Source: JAVJST01 sp040219295 (GTDB lineage Bacteria; Pseudomonadota; Alphaproteobacteria; Rhodospirillales; Casp-alpha2). Taken from it: a DNA stretch of 64,000 bases. The stretch spans positions 620,001 to 684,000 of the forward strand of contig JAVJST010000005.1 of assembly GCA_040219295.1 (NCBI GenBank), given 5' to 3'. The position numbers and the translations under genes are program-made. Below, one piece after another: positions 33,064-42,024 of this stretch. A model generated the notes under the pieces. It worked only from the letters and a program-made list of their open reading frames with translations, was not told where the DNA came from and did not search any database. How positions within the stretch are numbered: the first letter of the stretch is position 1; each line of letters starts with the position of its first letter.

Positions 33064-35439
33064 ATGGCGCAAGTTGCCCCCATTTCCCAGCAGATATGGG
33101 ACATGAAGTACCGGCTCAAGGGAGCCGATGGCCGGCCTGTGGACAAGTCGATTGACGACACGTGGGCGCGTGTCGCCCGCGCGCTGGCCGAACCGGAAGC
33201 CGATAAGGCTCTGTGGCAGCAGCGTTTCTACGACATCATGCGCGACTTCCGTTTCTTGCCGGCGGGCCGGATTCTATCGGGTGCCGGGTCTGAGCGGCGG
33301 GTCACGCTGTTCAATTGTTTCGTCATGGGCGACATCCCGGACGACATGTCGGGAATATTCGACGGCCTCAAGGAGGCCGCGCTCACCATGCAGCAGGGCG
33401 GTGGCATCGGCTACGACTTTTCGACCCTGCGCCCCAAGGGTGCCTATGTCGGCGGTGTCGGCGCGGATGCATCGGGCCCGTTGTCGTTCATGGATGTGTG
33501 GGACGCGATGTGCCGCACCATCATGAGTGCAGGTTCTCGCCGCGGCGCGATGATGGCGGTCCTGAGATGCGACCATCCGGACCTTGAGGCCTTCATCGAG
33601 GCCAAGCGCGAACCGGGCCGGCTCCGTATGTTCAATCTCTCGGTGCTGGTGACCGATGCCTTCATGCAGGCTGTCAAGGAAGACGGTGATTGGGATCTCC
33701 AATTCGACGGTACCGTCTACAGCACGGTCAAGGCGCGGACGTTGTGGGATAAGATCATGCGTTCGACGTACGCCTACGCCGAACCAGGCGTGATCTTCAT
33801 CGACCGCATCAACCGGGCCAACAACTTGAACTACTGTGAAACGATCCACGGCACCAACCCGTGCGGCGAACAGCCGCTGCCGCCTTACGGCGCCTGTCTG
33901 CTCGGATCCGTCAATCTGGCGCGTCTTGTCAACGACCCGTTCGAGGAGGCCGCCGAGCTCGATATCGAGGCGCTCAGTGAAACCGTTGCGACCGCGGTCC
34001 GGTTGATGGACAACGTGGTTGACGTATCTCGGTTCCCGCTTGAGGCCCAGCTTCACGAAGCCAAGGCCAAGCGCCGCATTGGCCTCGGGGTCACCGGTCT
34101 GGCCGACGCCTTAATTATGTGCGGTGCGCGGTACGGGTCGGCGGAAGCGGTCCGCCTGACCGAGAAATGGCTCGCCGCCATTCAACGCGCGGCGTACCTG
34201 TCGTCGATCGACATCGCCCGCGAGAAGGGCGCGTTTCCGCTCTTCGACGCCGAGAAATATCTAGCTGGCGCGCACATCAAGACGCTCGACGACGATGTTC
34301 GTGCCGGGATCGCCGAACACGGTATCCGCAACGCGTTGCTGACGTCGGTGGCGCCGACCGGCACGATTTCGCTGTTTGCCGACAACGTGTCGTCGGGTCT
34401 CGAGCCGGTGTTCAGCTTTTCCTACAACCGCAATGTCCTGATGCCCGACGGCAGCCGACGGTCGGAAGAGGTCTCGGACTATGCCTATCGGCTGTATCGC
34501 CGGCTGAAGGGGGAGGATGCGCCGCTGGGCCAGGCGTTCGTCGATGCCCAGCAGCTGAGCCCGAACGATCATCTGGTGATGCAGGCGGCGGTGCAAAAGT
34601 ACATCGACAGCTCGATCTCGAAAACCATCAACGTGCCCGAGAGCATCTCGTTCGACGATTTCAAGCAGGTCTACATGGAAGCCTTCGACGTCGGCTGCAA
34701 GGGCTGCACGACGTACCGTCCGAACGATGTGACCGGCGCGGTTCTCGAGGTCAAGAAGGACAAGAAGACTGCCGACGGATCCGAGCCCGAACTGCCGCTC
34801 GGAGAAGCGACCACGACCATGGTACCGAAGGACGAGGGCGATTCCGGCGCCGTGGTCTACATGACCCAGCCGCTCGACCGGCCGGAGGCGTTGCCGGGCG
34901 CGACCTACAAGGTCAACTGGCCGGAAAGCGACCACGCCATCTACATCACGCTCAACGACATCATCCAGGACGGACGCCGCCGCCCGTTCGAGGTATTCAT
35001 CAATTCGAAGAACATGGAGCACTACGCCTGGACCGTCGGCCTGACCCGGATGATCTCGGCGGTGTTCCGCCGCGGCGGCGACGTCTCGTTCGTCGTCGAG
35101 GAGCTCAAGGCCGTGTTCGATCCGCGAGGCGGTCAGTGGATGGGCGGCAAGTATGTACCGTCGCTGCTGGCCGCGATCGGCGGTGTCATTGAGCGGCACA
35201 TGATCGATATCGGGTTCCTGTCCCGCCCCGGCCAGCTCGCCAACGAGGCCGACAAGCAGTTCAACGTGGTAGGCCTGAACGACCAGCTGCCGTCCGGCGG
35301 CGGCAGCGATGCGGCGGCGGACAAGCCGAATGTCGGACGCGCGCCGTTCCGGCAATGTCCGAAGTGCGGCGAGGCGTCGTTGATCAAGCAGGAAGGCTGC
35401 GACAACTGCACATCGTGCGGTTATTCGAAGTGCGGCTGA
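33064..35439 (+). CDS. nrdJ: Adenosylcobalamin-dependent ribonucleotide reductase (class II)
   Basis: 791 aa from ATG 33064, with GGAG 8 nt upstream; earlier in-frame codons add only a non-conserved stretch. Reduces ribonucleotides to deoxyribonucleotides using adenosylcobalamin, needing no oxygen and no NrdB. C85 in FNCFVMG and N265-P-C267-G-E269 in NPCGEQPLPP are active-site residues, followed by ACLLGSVNLARLV. A C-terminal cysteine-rich ribbon (CPKCGEAS...CDNCTSCGYSKCG) probably relays electrons. Stands alone as a single gene. Implies B12 supply, which fits the Ni/Co-type transporter at 7.4 kb. Confidence 0.95.
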   Translation: MAQVAPISQQIWDMKYRLKGADGRPVDKSIDDTWARVARALAEPEADKALWQQRFYDIMRDFRFLPAGRILSGAGSERRVTLFNCFVMGDIPDDMSGIFDGLKEAALTMQQGGGIGYDFSTLRPKGAYVGGVGADASGPLSFMDVWDAMCRTIMSAGSRRGAMMAVLRCDHPDLEAFIEAKREPGRLRMFNLSVLVTDAFMQAVKEDGDWDLQFDGTVYSTVKARTLWDKIMRSTYAYAEPGVIFIDRINRANNLNYCETIHGTNPCGEQPLPPYGACLLGSVNLARLVNDPFEEAAELDIEALSETVATAVRLMDNVVDVSRFPLEAQLHEAKAKRRIGLGVTGLADALIMCGARYGSAEAVRLTEKWLAAIQRAAYLSSIDIAREKGAFPLFDAEKYLAGAHIKTLDDDVRAGIAEHGIRNALLTSVAPTGTISLFADNVSSGLEPVFSFSYNRNVLMPDGSRRSEEVSDYAYRLYRRLKGEDAPLGQAFVDAQQLSPNDHLVMQAAVQKYIDSSISKTINVPESISFDDFKQVYMEAFDVGCKGCTTYRPNDVTGAVLEVKKDKKTADGSEPELPLGEATTTMVPKDEGDSGAVVYMTQPLDRPEALPGATYKVNWPESDHAIYITLNDIIQDGRRRPFEVFINSKNMEHYAWTVGLTRMISAVFRRGGDVSFVVEELKAVFDPRGGQWMGGKYVPSLLAAIGGVIERHMIDIGFLSRPGQLANEADKQFNVVGLNDQLPSGGGSDAAADKPNVGRAPFRQCPKCGEASLIKQEGCDNCTSCGYSKCG

Positions 35440-35452
35440 GACGAGAGCAGTC

Positions 35453-37285
35453 TCAACCCTCGATCGCCTTGCGCAGCGGCTCCAGATGGGTTTCGAAACG
35501 CCGCCACAAATCCACCGATGACCGGTACATGGGCTGGCGCACCTGCCCTGCGCTCGCGGTATTGATCGGCCGCTCGTTCTCATGGAACGAGAGGCATGCG
35601 TCGCTCCACTCAAGCCCGCAGTAGTCAAGAAGCTTTCCAGTTTGCGATTCCTGGTTGCCGGTGACGTCCTCGTAATCCACTTCGTACATGGTGCCCGCCG
35701 GCAACACGGTTCGCCAGTGCGCCATCAGCCGTTCATAGAGTCTGTAGTAGAAGCCGAGTTCCTCGAGATCGTAGGCGTAATGATGGCCGACCGTCGCGAA
35801 GTGGTTCTTAAAGATCGACAGGCAAGTGTCCATCGGATTGCGCCGGCAGTGAATGATCTTTGCGTTGGGCAGGATCAGCCGGATCAGCCCAATGTAGCGG
35901 TAGTTGACCGGCATCTTGTCGGTGATGCGCGGGCTGTCCGGTGATCGCTTGCGGATCGACGCCAGATAGTGATCAGCGATATTCTCGAAGCTCCGCGGCG
36001 CCATGAAGTTGACGTTTGTCGGGTAGCGGTTCTGCTCGTTGACGGTCAGGGCATGGGTGATCTCGTTCAGGGTATTAAGCTCGCCCGCGCCGAACACGTC
36101 CGGATGGCTCGACAGGATCTGTTCGATGAGGGTCGTGCCCGAACGCGGCATGCCGAGGATGAAGATCGGCGTTCCATCAGGCCGCCCGGAATCCCGGTTC
36201 TTCTCGAAAAGGTCAGGCTGATAGGCTTCGACCAGCTCGTCGATCAACCGGGTCTCGAATGCCGAATCGAATGTCATGCCCAGGCGTTTCATGCGGTTGG
36301 CCTCGGCATAGTACTCAAACGCCTTGTCGTATTGCTCGGTGTCCTCGTACGCTTTGCCGAGCCCGAATGCGATTTCGCCGCGCCCGTCCGCCGTCAGTTT
36401 GCCGGACTCGAAGATATCGGTCATCGCCTTCAGGTCATCATCATCTTCCGTGAACTTCTTGATCCGCGTCAGCACGCGATAGGGTGGGGTGTACAGCGGG
36501 TTGGCCGCGATCGATGCGCGAAAGCATTTCTCGGCGCCTGCGAGATCGCCCTCGGCGAACATGACCGCACCCATGTTGGTGTGCGCCAGGGCCAGGTTCG
36601 GGTTAAGCGAAATCGCCTTTTCGTGCGATGCGATGGCGGCGGCGACCTCGCCGCGGTCGGCCTGGATGTTGCCGATGTTGGTGTAAACCTCGGGCAGGGC
36701 CGGATCGATTTCCAGCGCCTTGCGATAGTACCCTTCCGCGCGGTCGAGCCAGCGCAGGTCGCACATGACGTTGCCGAGATTGCCGTAGGCCTCCGCGTAA
36801 TCGGGGCGAAGCTGGATGGCGCGCAACAGACAGGCCTCGGCCGCCTCGTACTGGTTCAACATGCGGCACGTTGCGCCGAGGTTGTTGTGCGCGATGGCCA
36901 TGTCCGGGTCGATCTCGATGGCGCGCTTGTAGGCGATCGCGGCATCTCGGAAACGGCCGAGCGATTTGAGAACCTCGCCGCGATTGTTGTGATCGGCGGC
37001 GGAGTCCGGCGATAGTTCCAGCGCCTGGTCGATCAGGTCGAGGGCTGCCGTCGGATCGCCTTGGCGGTGCCGGACAACGCCGAGATGTGCCAGAGCGAAG
37101 GCGTTCCCGGGGTCCTGCGTGATGACTTGCTCGAAAATGGCGGCGGCGTCATCGAACCGTCCGGCCTGCAGGTGTCCGACCGCAAGATGGATGGCGTCCG
37201 TGACCGAGAGGGTCGTCGTGTCGCGCCCGGGCCCTTCCGTCTTGCGCTGCTGCTTTGCCAGCCGCCGGCGTTCCGCCCTGTTCAT
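35453..37285 (-). CDS. TPR-repeat protein with C-terminal sulfotransferase domain
   Basis: 610 aa from ATG 37285, which overlaps the stop of chaC (ATGA). Residues about 25-300 are roughly eight TPR repeats (for example AIAHNNLGATCRML). Residues about 355-600 are a sulfotransferase: 5'-phosphosulfate loop FILGMPRSGTTLIEQIL and 3'-phosphate motif KIIHCRRNPMDTCLSIF. These fusions resemble tyrosylprotein-sulfotransferase-like enzymes and should use PAPS to sulfate an unknown acceptor bound by the TPR array. No signal peptide, so cytosolic. Confidence 0.88.
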   Translation of the reverse strand: MNRAERRRLAKQQRKTEGPGRDTTTLSVTDAIHLAVGHLQAGRFDDAAAIFEQVITQDPGNAFALAHLGVVRHRQGDPTAALDLIDQALELSPDSAADHNNRGEVLKSLGRFRDAAIAYKRAIEIDPDMAIAHNNLGATCRMLNQYEAAEACLLRAIQLRPDYAEAYGNLGNVMCDLRWLDRAEGYYRKALEIDPALPEVYTNIGNIQADRGEVAAAIASHEKAISLNPNLALAHTNMGAVMFAEGDLAGAEKCFRASIAANPLYTPPYRVLTRIKKFTEDDDDLKAMTDIFESGKLTADGRGEIAFGLGKAYEDTEQYDKAFEYYAEANRMKRLGMTFDSAFETRLIDELVEAYQPDLFEKNRDSGRPDGTPIFILGMPRSGTTLIEQILSSHPDVFGAGELNTLNEITHALTVNEQNRYPTNVNFMAPRSFENIADHYLASIRKRSPDSPRITDKMPVNYRYIGLIRLILPNAKIIHCRRNPMDTCLSIFKNHFATVGHHYAYDLEELGFYYRLYERLMAHWRTVLPAGTMYEVDYEDVTGNQESQTGKLLDYCGLEWSDACLSFHENERPINTASAGQVRQPMYRSSVDLWRRFETHLEPLRKAIEG

Positions 37286-37887
37286 CGCTTGCTGGCCTCT
37301 GCCTCGGCGAGTTCGAGCACGCGGCCGAGCCTGTGATCTTTCACGCCAAGCTCGCGCAGGTGATCCAGCGTGCTGCGGACATACTCGATGCAGGCGCCGG
37401 CAGGACCGTTTCCCTGTGCCACCAACCGAGCGGTCTCGAGGTCCGAGAGAGCTCCGGCATACTGCACATGGCTCGAATCGGCGACGAAGACCAGCGCGCG
37501 GACCCGCCCGATATCGGCAATCCGCGTCGCGCCCATCACCGGCCGGTAGACGTTGGTGATCATCTCGCGGCTGTAAAGATATTCGACGACCGCATCGATA
37601 TCCTGTGCTGCAACGCGGAGCGCGCGTCCGCGACACGATCCGCCGGTATCGAGCCCGAACACGAGCCCCGGTTGCTCCGGCGTGCCGCGGTAGGCGGTCG
37701 AGTAGATGCAGAGCGCGCGGTGATAGCCGTAGAGACAGGCGTCGCGAATCTCGGCGTGGGGGAACTCGGGCTTCCACATCAGGGAGCCGTAACCGAACAC
37801 CCACATGTCGTCGCCGTCCGCCGACCACGGCAGATGTTCGCGATACTTCATCTCCCGCCACAGGTCGTGCGCATGGCCCGCGTTCAC
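37282..37887 (-). CDS. chaC: Gamma-glutamylcyclotransferase, ChaC type
   Basis: 201 aa. Degrades glutathione to 5-oxoproline and Cys-Gly in the cytosol. The fold motif is VFGYGSLMWKP near residue 30, followed by GYHRALCIYSTAYRGT and YLYSREM, as in ChaC. GTG 37887 is chosen because CGGAGG lies 8 nt upstream; ATG 37851 is a poorer alternative. Second gene of EamA-chaC-TPR/sulfotransferase, 3 nt after the EamA stop codon. Confidence 0.9.
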   Translation of the reverse strand: MNAGHAHDLWREMKYREHLPWSADGDDMWVFGYGSLMWKPEFPHAEIRDACLYGYHRALCIYSTAYRGTPEQPGLVFGLDTGGSCRGRALRVAAQDIDAVVEYLYSREMITNVYRPVMGATRIADIGRVRALVFVADSSHVQYAGALSDLETARLVAQGNGPAGACIEYVRSTLDHLRELGVKDHRLGRVLELAEAEASKR

Positions 37888-37890
37888 CGG

Positions 37891-38799
37891 TTACGACCTC
37901 CGAGACGCCAACGCGACACCGCTGACGGCCAGTGCCATGCCGGCGATGGCGGCCGGTGACAGGGTCTCATCGAACAGCGCGTAGGCCATCAGCGCCGCCG
38001 TCGGCGGCACCAGATAGAACAGGCTCGACACCTTCGATGCCGCGCCACGGCGAATCAGGACATAAAGCAGCGTGAACGTGCCCAGCGACATCACTAGCGT
38101 CAGCCAGGCAAGGGCGACGATGAACTCGAGTGACCATTCGATGGTCTGGGTTTCGAATGCGAACGACAACGACAGCACGAAAACCGCCGCGACCGTCAGC
38201 TGGATCGACTGCTGCCCCCGGAGTTCACCGGTTTGGCCGGTCTTCTTCTGGTAGAGAGAGCCAGCGGTAATCGCGATCATGCCAATGACGCAGGCGCCGA
38301 TCCCCCACACGTCGCCGGCGACGGGATCCACGGTATCCCAGACGACCAACGCCACGCCGCAGAACCCGAGACCCAGCCCGACCCAGTACTTTCGGCTGAC
38401 GGTTTCGCCGAGCAGCGGCCCTGCCGCAATTCCGGTCAGGATGGGCTGCATGCCGACGATGAGGGCGGCGACGCCCGGTGATACGCCCCGGTCAATGGCC
38501 CAGAATACTCCGCCGAGGTATACGCCGTGCACCAGAAGGCCGATGACGCCGGCGTGGAACCAGGCCGTCCGGCCCTTCGGCCAGGTCACGCGGGTTGCGA
38601 GGCAAATCGCCGTCATCAGCACGGCGGCGGCGGCAAACCGGATGCCGAGGAACGTGAACGGTTCCGAATACGGCGCACCGAGCCTCGAGCCGATGAATCC
38701 GGTGGCCCACAGGACGACGAACACCGCGGGTAGCGCGTCGGTCCAGAGACCGGCGTCGGCATCGCTCTGGGGGGCAGTGTTCGTCCGGGTTTCCGTCAT
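37891..38799 (-). CDS. EamA/DMT-family transporter (10 TM)
   Basis: 302 aa with ten predicted helices in two EamA repeats. PAVFVVLWATGFIGSRLGAPY opens the first repeat and LSPAAIAGMALAVSGVALA closes the second. Exporters of amino acids and metabolites share this form. The acidic, polar N-terminus precedes the first helix. First gene of an operon with chaC and the sulfotransferase, so thiol or amino-acid export is a possibility, not shown. Confidence 0.85.
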   Translation of the reverse strand: MTETRTNTAPQSDADAGLWTDALPAVFVVLWATGFIGSRLGAPYSEPFTFLGIRFAAAAVLMTAICLATRVTWPKGRTAWFHAGVIGLLVHGVYLGGVFWAIDRGVSPGVAALIVGMQPILTGIAAGPLLGETVSRKYWVGLGLGFCGVALVVWDTVDPVAGDVWGIGACVIGMIAITAGSLYQKKTGQTGELRGQQSIQLTVAAVFVLSLSFAFETQTIEWSLEFIVALAWLTLVMSLGTFTLLYVLIRRGAASKVSSLFYLVPPTAALMAYALFDETLSPAAIAGMALAVSGVALASRRS

Positions 38800-38878
38800 C
38801 GGGCGAAGCTAGCGGCTCTGTCGGAGCAAGGCAACTGAGCCGCTTGACCTTTTGCGCGGGCAGTGGCGTTCTCGTTTC

Positions 38879-39970
38879 ATGCCGGACCCGATCACAACGC
38901 CCAAGCACCCGACAACGTCCAGATCGCGCCGTACGCGGACCTTCGGGCTGGCGGTCGCCAGCGCTGTGGTTCTCGCCGTTGCCGTCTATGCGGCCTGGTG
39001 GAAGATCGTCGCCGACGGTCTGCTCGACAACATCGATCGCTGGCGCATTGCCCGCGAGGCGGAAGGGCTGGGCGTCCGTTGGATGGAGACCACGGTCGCC
39101 GGATTCCCGAACGACATCGTCGTCACGATCCGGGCGCCCGAGGTGCGTCTCCCCGGGCGTTGGTCCTGGCAGTCCGACGGGATCGAGTTGTCGGTCTCGC
39201 CACTAACGCTCGATGCAATTCAATTTCGCGCCGATGGTCTGCATCGGATCGAGGGTCGCCGAGATGGCGGCGTTCGTTACTGGGAAATCCGGGCGGACAT
39301 GCTTCGGGGGCGTGCGAAGGGTGGCGCGAGCGTCGGCTCGATTAGTCTCGAGGTCGCCGAAGCAACGGTTGCGGAAAACGGCCGCGAGCTCGGCATCGTG
39401 CGGCATCTTGATGCCCGTCTCGACCGTCCGGTGCAGCCTGCATCGCCGGATACCGCTGCCTTATCGCCGGCCGTGGCTTACGAACTGGAGGTCGATCTCA
39501 GCCACGAGATCACCGATCAAACAGTCGAATGGCCGTTCGAGGATCGGCTGCAGGAGACCGCCGCGCATTTGGCGATCCTCGGAGACGTGGGTCTTCCGCT
39601 CCGGCGTCGGTCGCTCGCGGCATGGCGCGATACGGGCGGCGTCGTCGAGATCATCGCCGCATCCACGCGAGTTGGACCGTTGTCGTTATCCGGCGACGGC
39701 ACGGTTTCACTCGACGAAAACCTGCAGCCACTTGGCGCGATAACCGTGAACGCAAAGGGTTACGGCCTGGTAATCGACATGCTCGCCGAACGCGGGAAAC
39801 TGTCCGTCAACAACATTGGCACGCTGAAGGCTTTTCTCGACATGTTCGCCAAGGTCGACAGCACGGACGGCCTCCGAGTTCTGACGGCCGCATTCTCGCT
39901 GCAGGGCGGCAAGGTTTTTATGGGCCCGTTCGAGCTCGGCGCCGTTCCGTCCGTGCGCTGGCCCGATTAG
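38879..39970 (+). CDS. DUF2125 domain protein
   Basis: 363 aa from ATG 38879. One N-terminal helix (FGLAVASAVVLAVAVYAAWW, about 23-42) followed by a large exported region matching the alphaproteobacterial DUF2125 family (GLGVRWMETTVAGFPNDIVVTI near residue 63). The beta-rich pattern resembles AsmA-like or lipid-transfer barrels, but homology is not certain. Overlaps the tail of the convergent TyrA-type gene by 4 bp. Confidence 0.82.
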   Translation: MPDPITTPKHPTTSRSRRTRTFGLAVASAVVLAVAVYAAWWKIVADGLLDNIDRWRIAREAEGLGVRWMETTVAGFPNDIVVTIRAPEVRLPGRWSWQSDGIELSVSPLTLDAIQFRADGLHRIEGRRDGGVRYWEIRADMLRGRAKGGASVGSISLEVAEATVAENGRELGIVRHLDARLDRPVQPASPDTAALSPAVAYELEVDLSHEITDQTVEWPFEDRLQETAAHLAILGDVGLPLRRRSLAAWRDTGGVVEIIAASTRVGPLSLSGDGTVSLDENLQPLGAITVNAKGYGLVIDMLAERGKLSVNNIGTLKAFLDMFAKVDSTDGLRVLTAAFSLQGGKVFMGPFELGAVPSVRWPD

Positions 39971-40893
39971 CCGTCCGACTTTGCCGGCGGCAACGTCTTC
40001 TGGTCTTCGAACTGTTCCTGGCGCGCTTCGATGATGCCGCGGCGGATGGCGCGCGTGCGCGTGAAGATGCGCTCCAGTTCATCGCCGTCACCGCGCCGGA
40101 TCGCGCGCTTGAGCTGAGTGAGATCCTCGTCGAAGCGGCTCAGAACATCGAGCACCGCGTCGCGGTTCTCGACAAGGATGTCGCGCCACATGATCGGATC
40201 GGATGCCGCGATCCGGGTGAAATCGCGGAATCCGCTGGCCGAAAACTGAAATATCTCGTCCTTGAGGTCGTCACCGAGCTGGTTCGCCGTATCGACGATG
40301 GCGTAGGCGATGACGTGCGGCAGATGTGAGGTGATCGCCAGAATTCGATCGTGGTGGATGGTGTTCATCTCGGTCACGTACATGCCCGCGGCCTCCCACA
40401 ACGCGCGGACACGGTCGACGGCGTCGCGATCGGTGCCTGGCTCGGGCGTCAGCACGCACCAGCGTCCGTCGAACAGTTCCGCGAAGCCGCTGCGCGGTCC
40501 TGAGTGCTCGGTGCCCGCCACCGGATGCCCGGGCACGAGATGCACGCCCGTGGGCAAGTGCGGGCCAACCTCGCGAGCAACGCAGGCCTTGGCGGAGCCG
40601 ACGTCGCTGACGATGGCGCCGTCCCTGAGGCTGGGGCCGATAGCGGCCGCGACCTTGCCGTACGCACCGAGCGGCGTGCAGATCATTATCAGGTCGGCAT
40701 CGCGCACGGCGTCTGCCGGATCGTTGGAGACCCGGTCTGCCAGGCCCAATTCCATGATCGTGTCGAGCGTCTCGGTCTTGCGCGCCGCCGCAGTGATCTC
40801 GCCGGCGAGACCGTCGCGCCTCAGCACGCGGGCCAGGCTCGATCCGATCAGTCCCATGCCGATGAAGGCGACCCTGTCGAACATCGCACCCAT
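39967..40893 (-). CDS. Prephenate/arogenate dehydrogenase (TyrA family)
   Basis: 308 aa. Oxidatively decarboxylates prephenate or arogenate on the way to tyrosine. Nucleotide-binding loop GMGLIGSS at 12-19, then SDVGSAKACV and HPVAGTEHSGP, which carries the catalytic histidine. SHLPHVIAYAI and SGFRDFTRIAASDP are typical of the dimerisation domain. ATG 40893 lies in a TGATG overlap with the aminotransferase stop codon, which decides the start. Third gene of the aromatic operon. Which substrate is preferred cannot be read here. Confidence 0.9.
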   Translation of the reverse strand: MGAMFDRVAFIGMGLIGSSLARVLRRDGLAGEITAAARKTETLDTIMELGLADRVSNDPADAVRDADLIMICTPLGAYGKVAAAIGPSLRDGAIVSDVGSAKACVAREVGPHLPTGVHLVPGHPVAGTEHSGPRSGFAELFDGRWCVLTPEPGTDRDAVDRVRALWEAAGMYVTEMNTIHHDRILAITSHLPHVIAYAIVDTANQLGDDLKDEIFQFSASGFRDFTRIAASDPIMWRDILVENRDAVLDVLSRFDEDLTQLKRAIRRGDGDELERIFTRTRAIRRGIIEARQEQFEDQKTLPPAKSDG

Positions 40894-42017
40894 CACAGCC
40901 GTCCCACGCTGAATACCGTCATCGCGTTGACGAAGGTTTCCATTTCCTCGCGACTGCCGATCGAGACCCGAAGCCGGTCGGGCAGACCGTAACCGTCCAT
41001 GCGCCGGACGATGATGCCCCGGGACTTCAGGTGACTGTCGCACGCGGCCGACCCGCTACCGAGGTTCCCGCCGTCGATATCGGGGATCTGGACGAGCACG
41101 AAGTTCCCCAGGCTATCGCTGACCTCGAGCCCGAGATCGCGCAGCGCGGCGGTTGTCCAGGTGCGGTTCTCGGCGTTCTCGCGCCGGGCGCGCTCGACGA
41201 AGTCAATGTCGGCGACAGCGGCTACGCCGGCGGCGATGGCCGCCGAGCTGACATTGAACGGCCCGCGCACGCGGTTAAGGACATCGGCGATGCCTTCCGG
41301 CGCGTAACACCAGCCGAGCCGCAGCCCGCCGAGCCCGTATATCTTCGAGAACGTGCGGGTCATCACCACGTTGTCGTGATCACGCACCAGTTCCGAGCCG
41401 TCGGTGTAATCGTCCTGATCCACGAACTCGGCATACGCGGCATCGACGACGAGCAGGACGTTTCTCGGCAGTCCGGCGTGCAACTGGCGGATCTGCTGGG
41501 CATTGAGGTGCGTGCCGGTCGGATTGTTCGGATTGGCGATGAAGACGATCCGCGTGGCGTCGTTGACCGCCGCCAGAATGCCGTCGACGTCGGCGACCAG
41601 ATCTTGTTCCGGAACGGAGACCGGCGTGCCGCCGGCGGCCTTGGTGCTCAGGGCGTACATCAGGAATCCGTGCGCTGAGTGCACCACTTCGCCGCCCGGT
41701 CCGGCGTACGCCTGACACAGGAGCGAGATGATCTCGTCTGATCCGGCGCCGCAGACGATCCGCGATGCGTCGAGGCCATGGCGTTCGGCGAGGGCCTCGC
41801 GCAGCACGGTGGCGTGTCCGTCGGGGTATCGGTGCAGTTTGTCCGCGCATTGGCGGAAGGCTTCCATTGCCTTCGGGCTGGGGCCGAGCGCACCTTCGTT
41901 GGACGACAGTTTAATAACGTCGCGCTCACCGGCCAGCGCGGACTCGCCGCCGACATAGGGTGCGATGTCGAGGATGCCGGGATTGGGTGCAGGGGTATCT
42001 TTCGTGTCAGCGATCAT
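40893..42017 (-). CDS. HisC-like aromatic/histidinol-phosphate aminotransferase
   Basis: 374 aa from ATG 42017. Fold-type I PLP enzyme: K225 in RTFSKIYGLGGLRLGW is the Schiff-base lysine, ANPNNPTGTH (161-170) is the conserved loop and DAAYAEF holds the aspartate that contacts the pyridine nitrogen. HisC-family proteins placed between a chorismate mutase and a TyrA gene normally transaminate prephenate, phenylpyruvate or hydroxyphenylpyruvate, so an aromatic role is more likely than histidine synthesis. Seven nt separate it from the chorismate mutase gene. Confidence 0.88.
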   Translation of the reverse strand: MIADTKDTPAPNPGILDIAPYVGGESALAGERDVIKLSSNEGALGPSPKAMEAFRQCADKLHRYPDGHATVLREALAERHGLDASRIVCGAGSDEIISLLCQAYAGPGGEVVHSAHGFLMYALSTKAAGGTPVSVPEQDLVADVDGILAAVNDATRIVFIANPNNPTGTHLNAQQIRQLHAGLPRNVLLVVDAAYAEFVDQDDYTDGSELVRDHDNVVMTRTFSKIYGLGGLRLGWCYAPEGIADVLNRVRGPFNVSSAAIAAGVAAVADIDFVERARRENAENRTWTTAALRDLGLEVSDSLGNFVLVQIPDIDGGNLGSGSAACDSHLKSRGIIVRRMDGYGLPDRLRVSIGSREEMETFVNAMTVFSVGRL

Positions 42018-42024
42018 GCCGGAC

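Noticed and set aside
34119..35192. 357-codon plus-strand frame inside nrdJ
   Set aside because: Out-of-frame Arg-rich shadow of a gene whose active-site motifs are intact.
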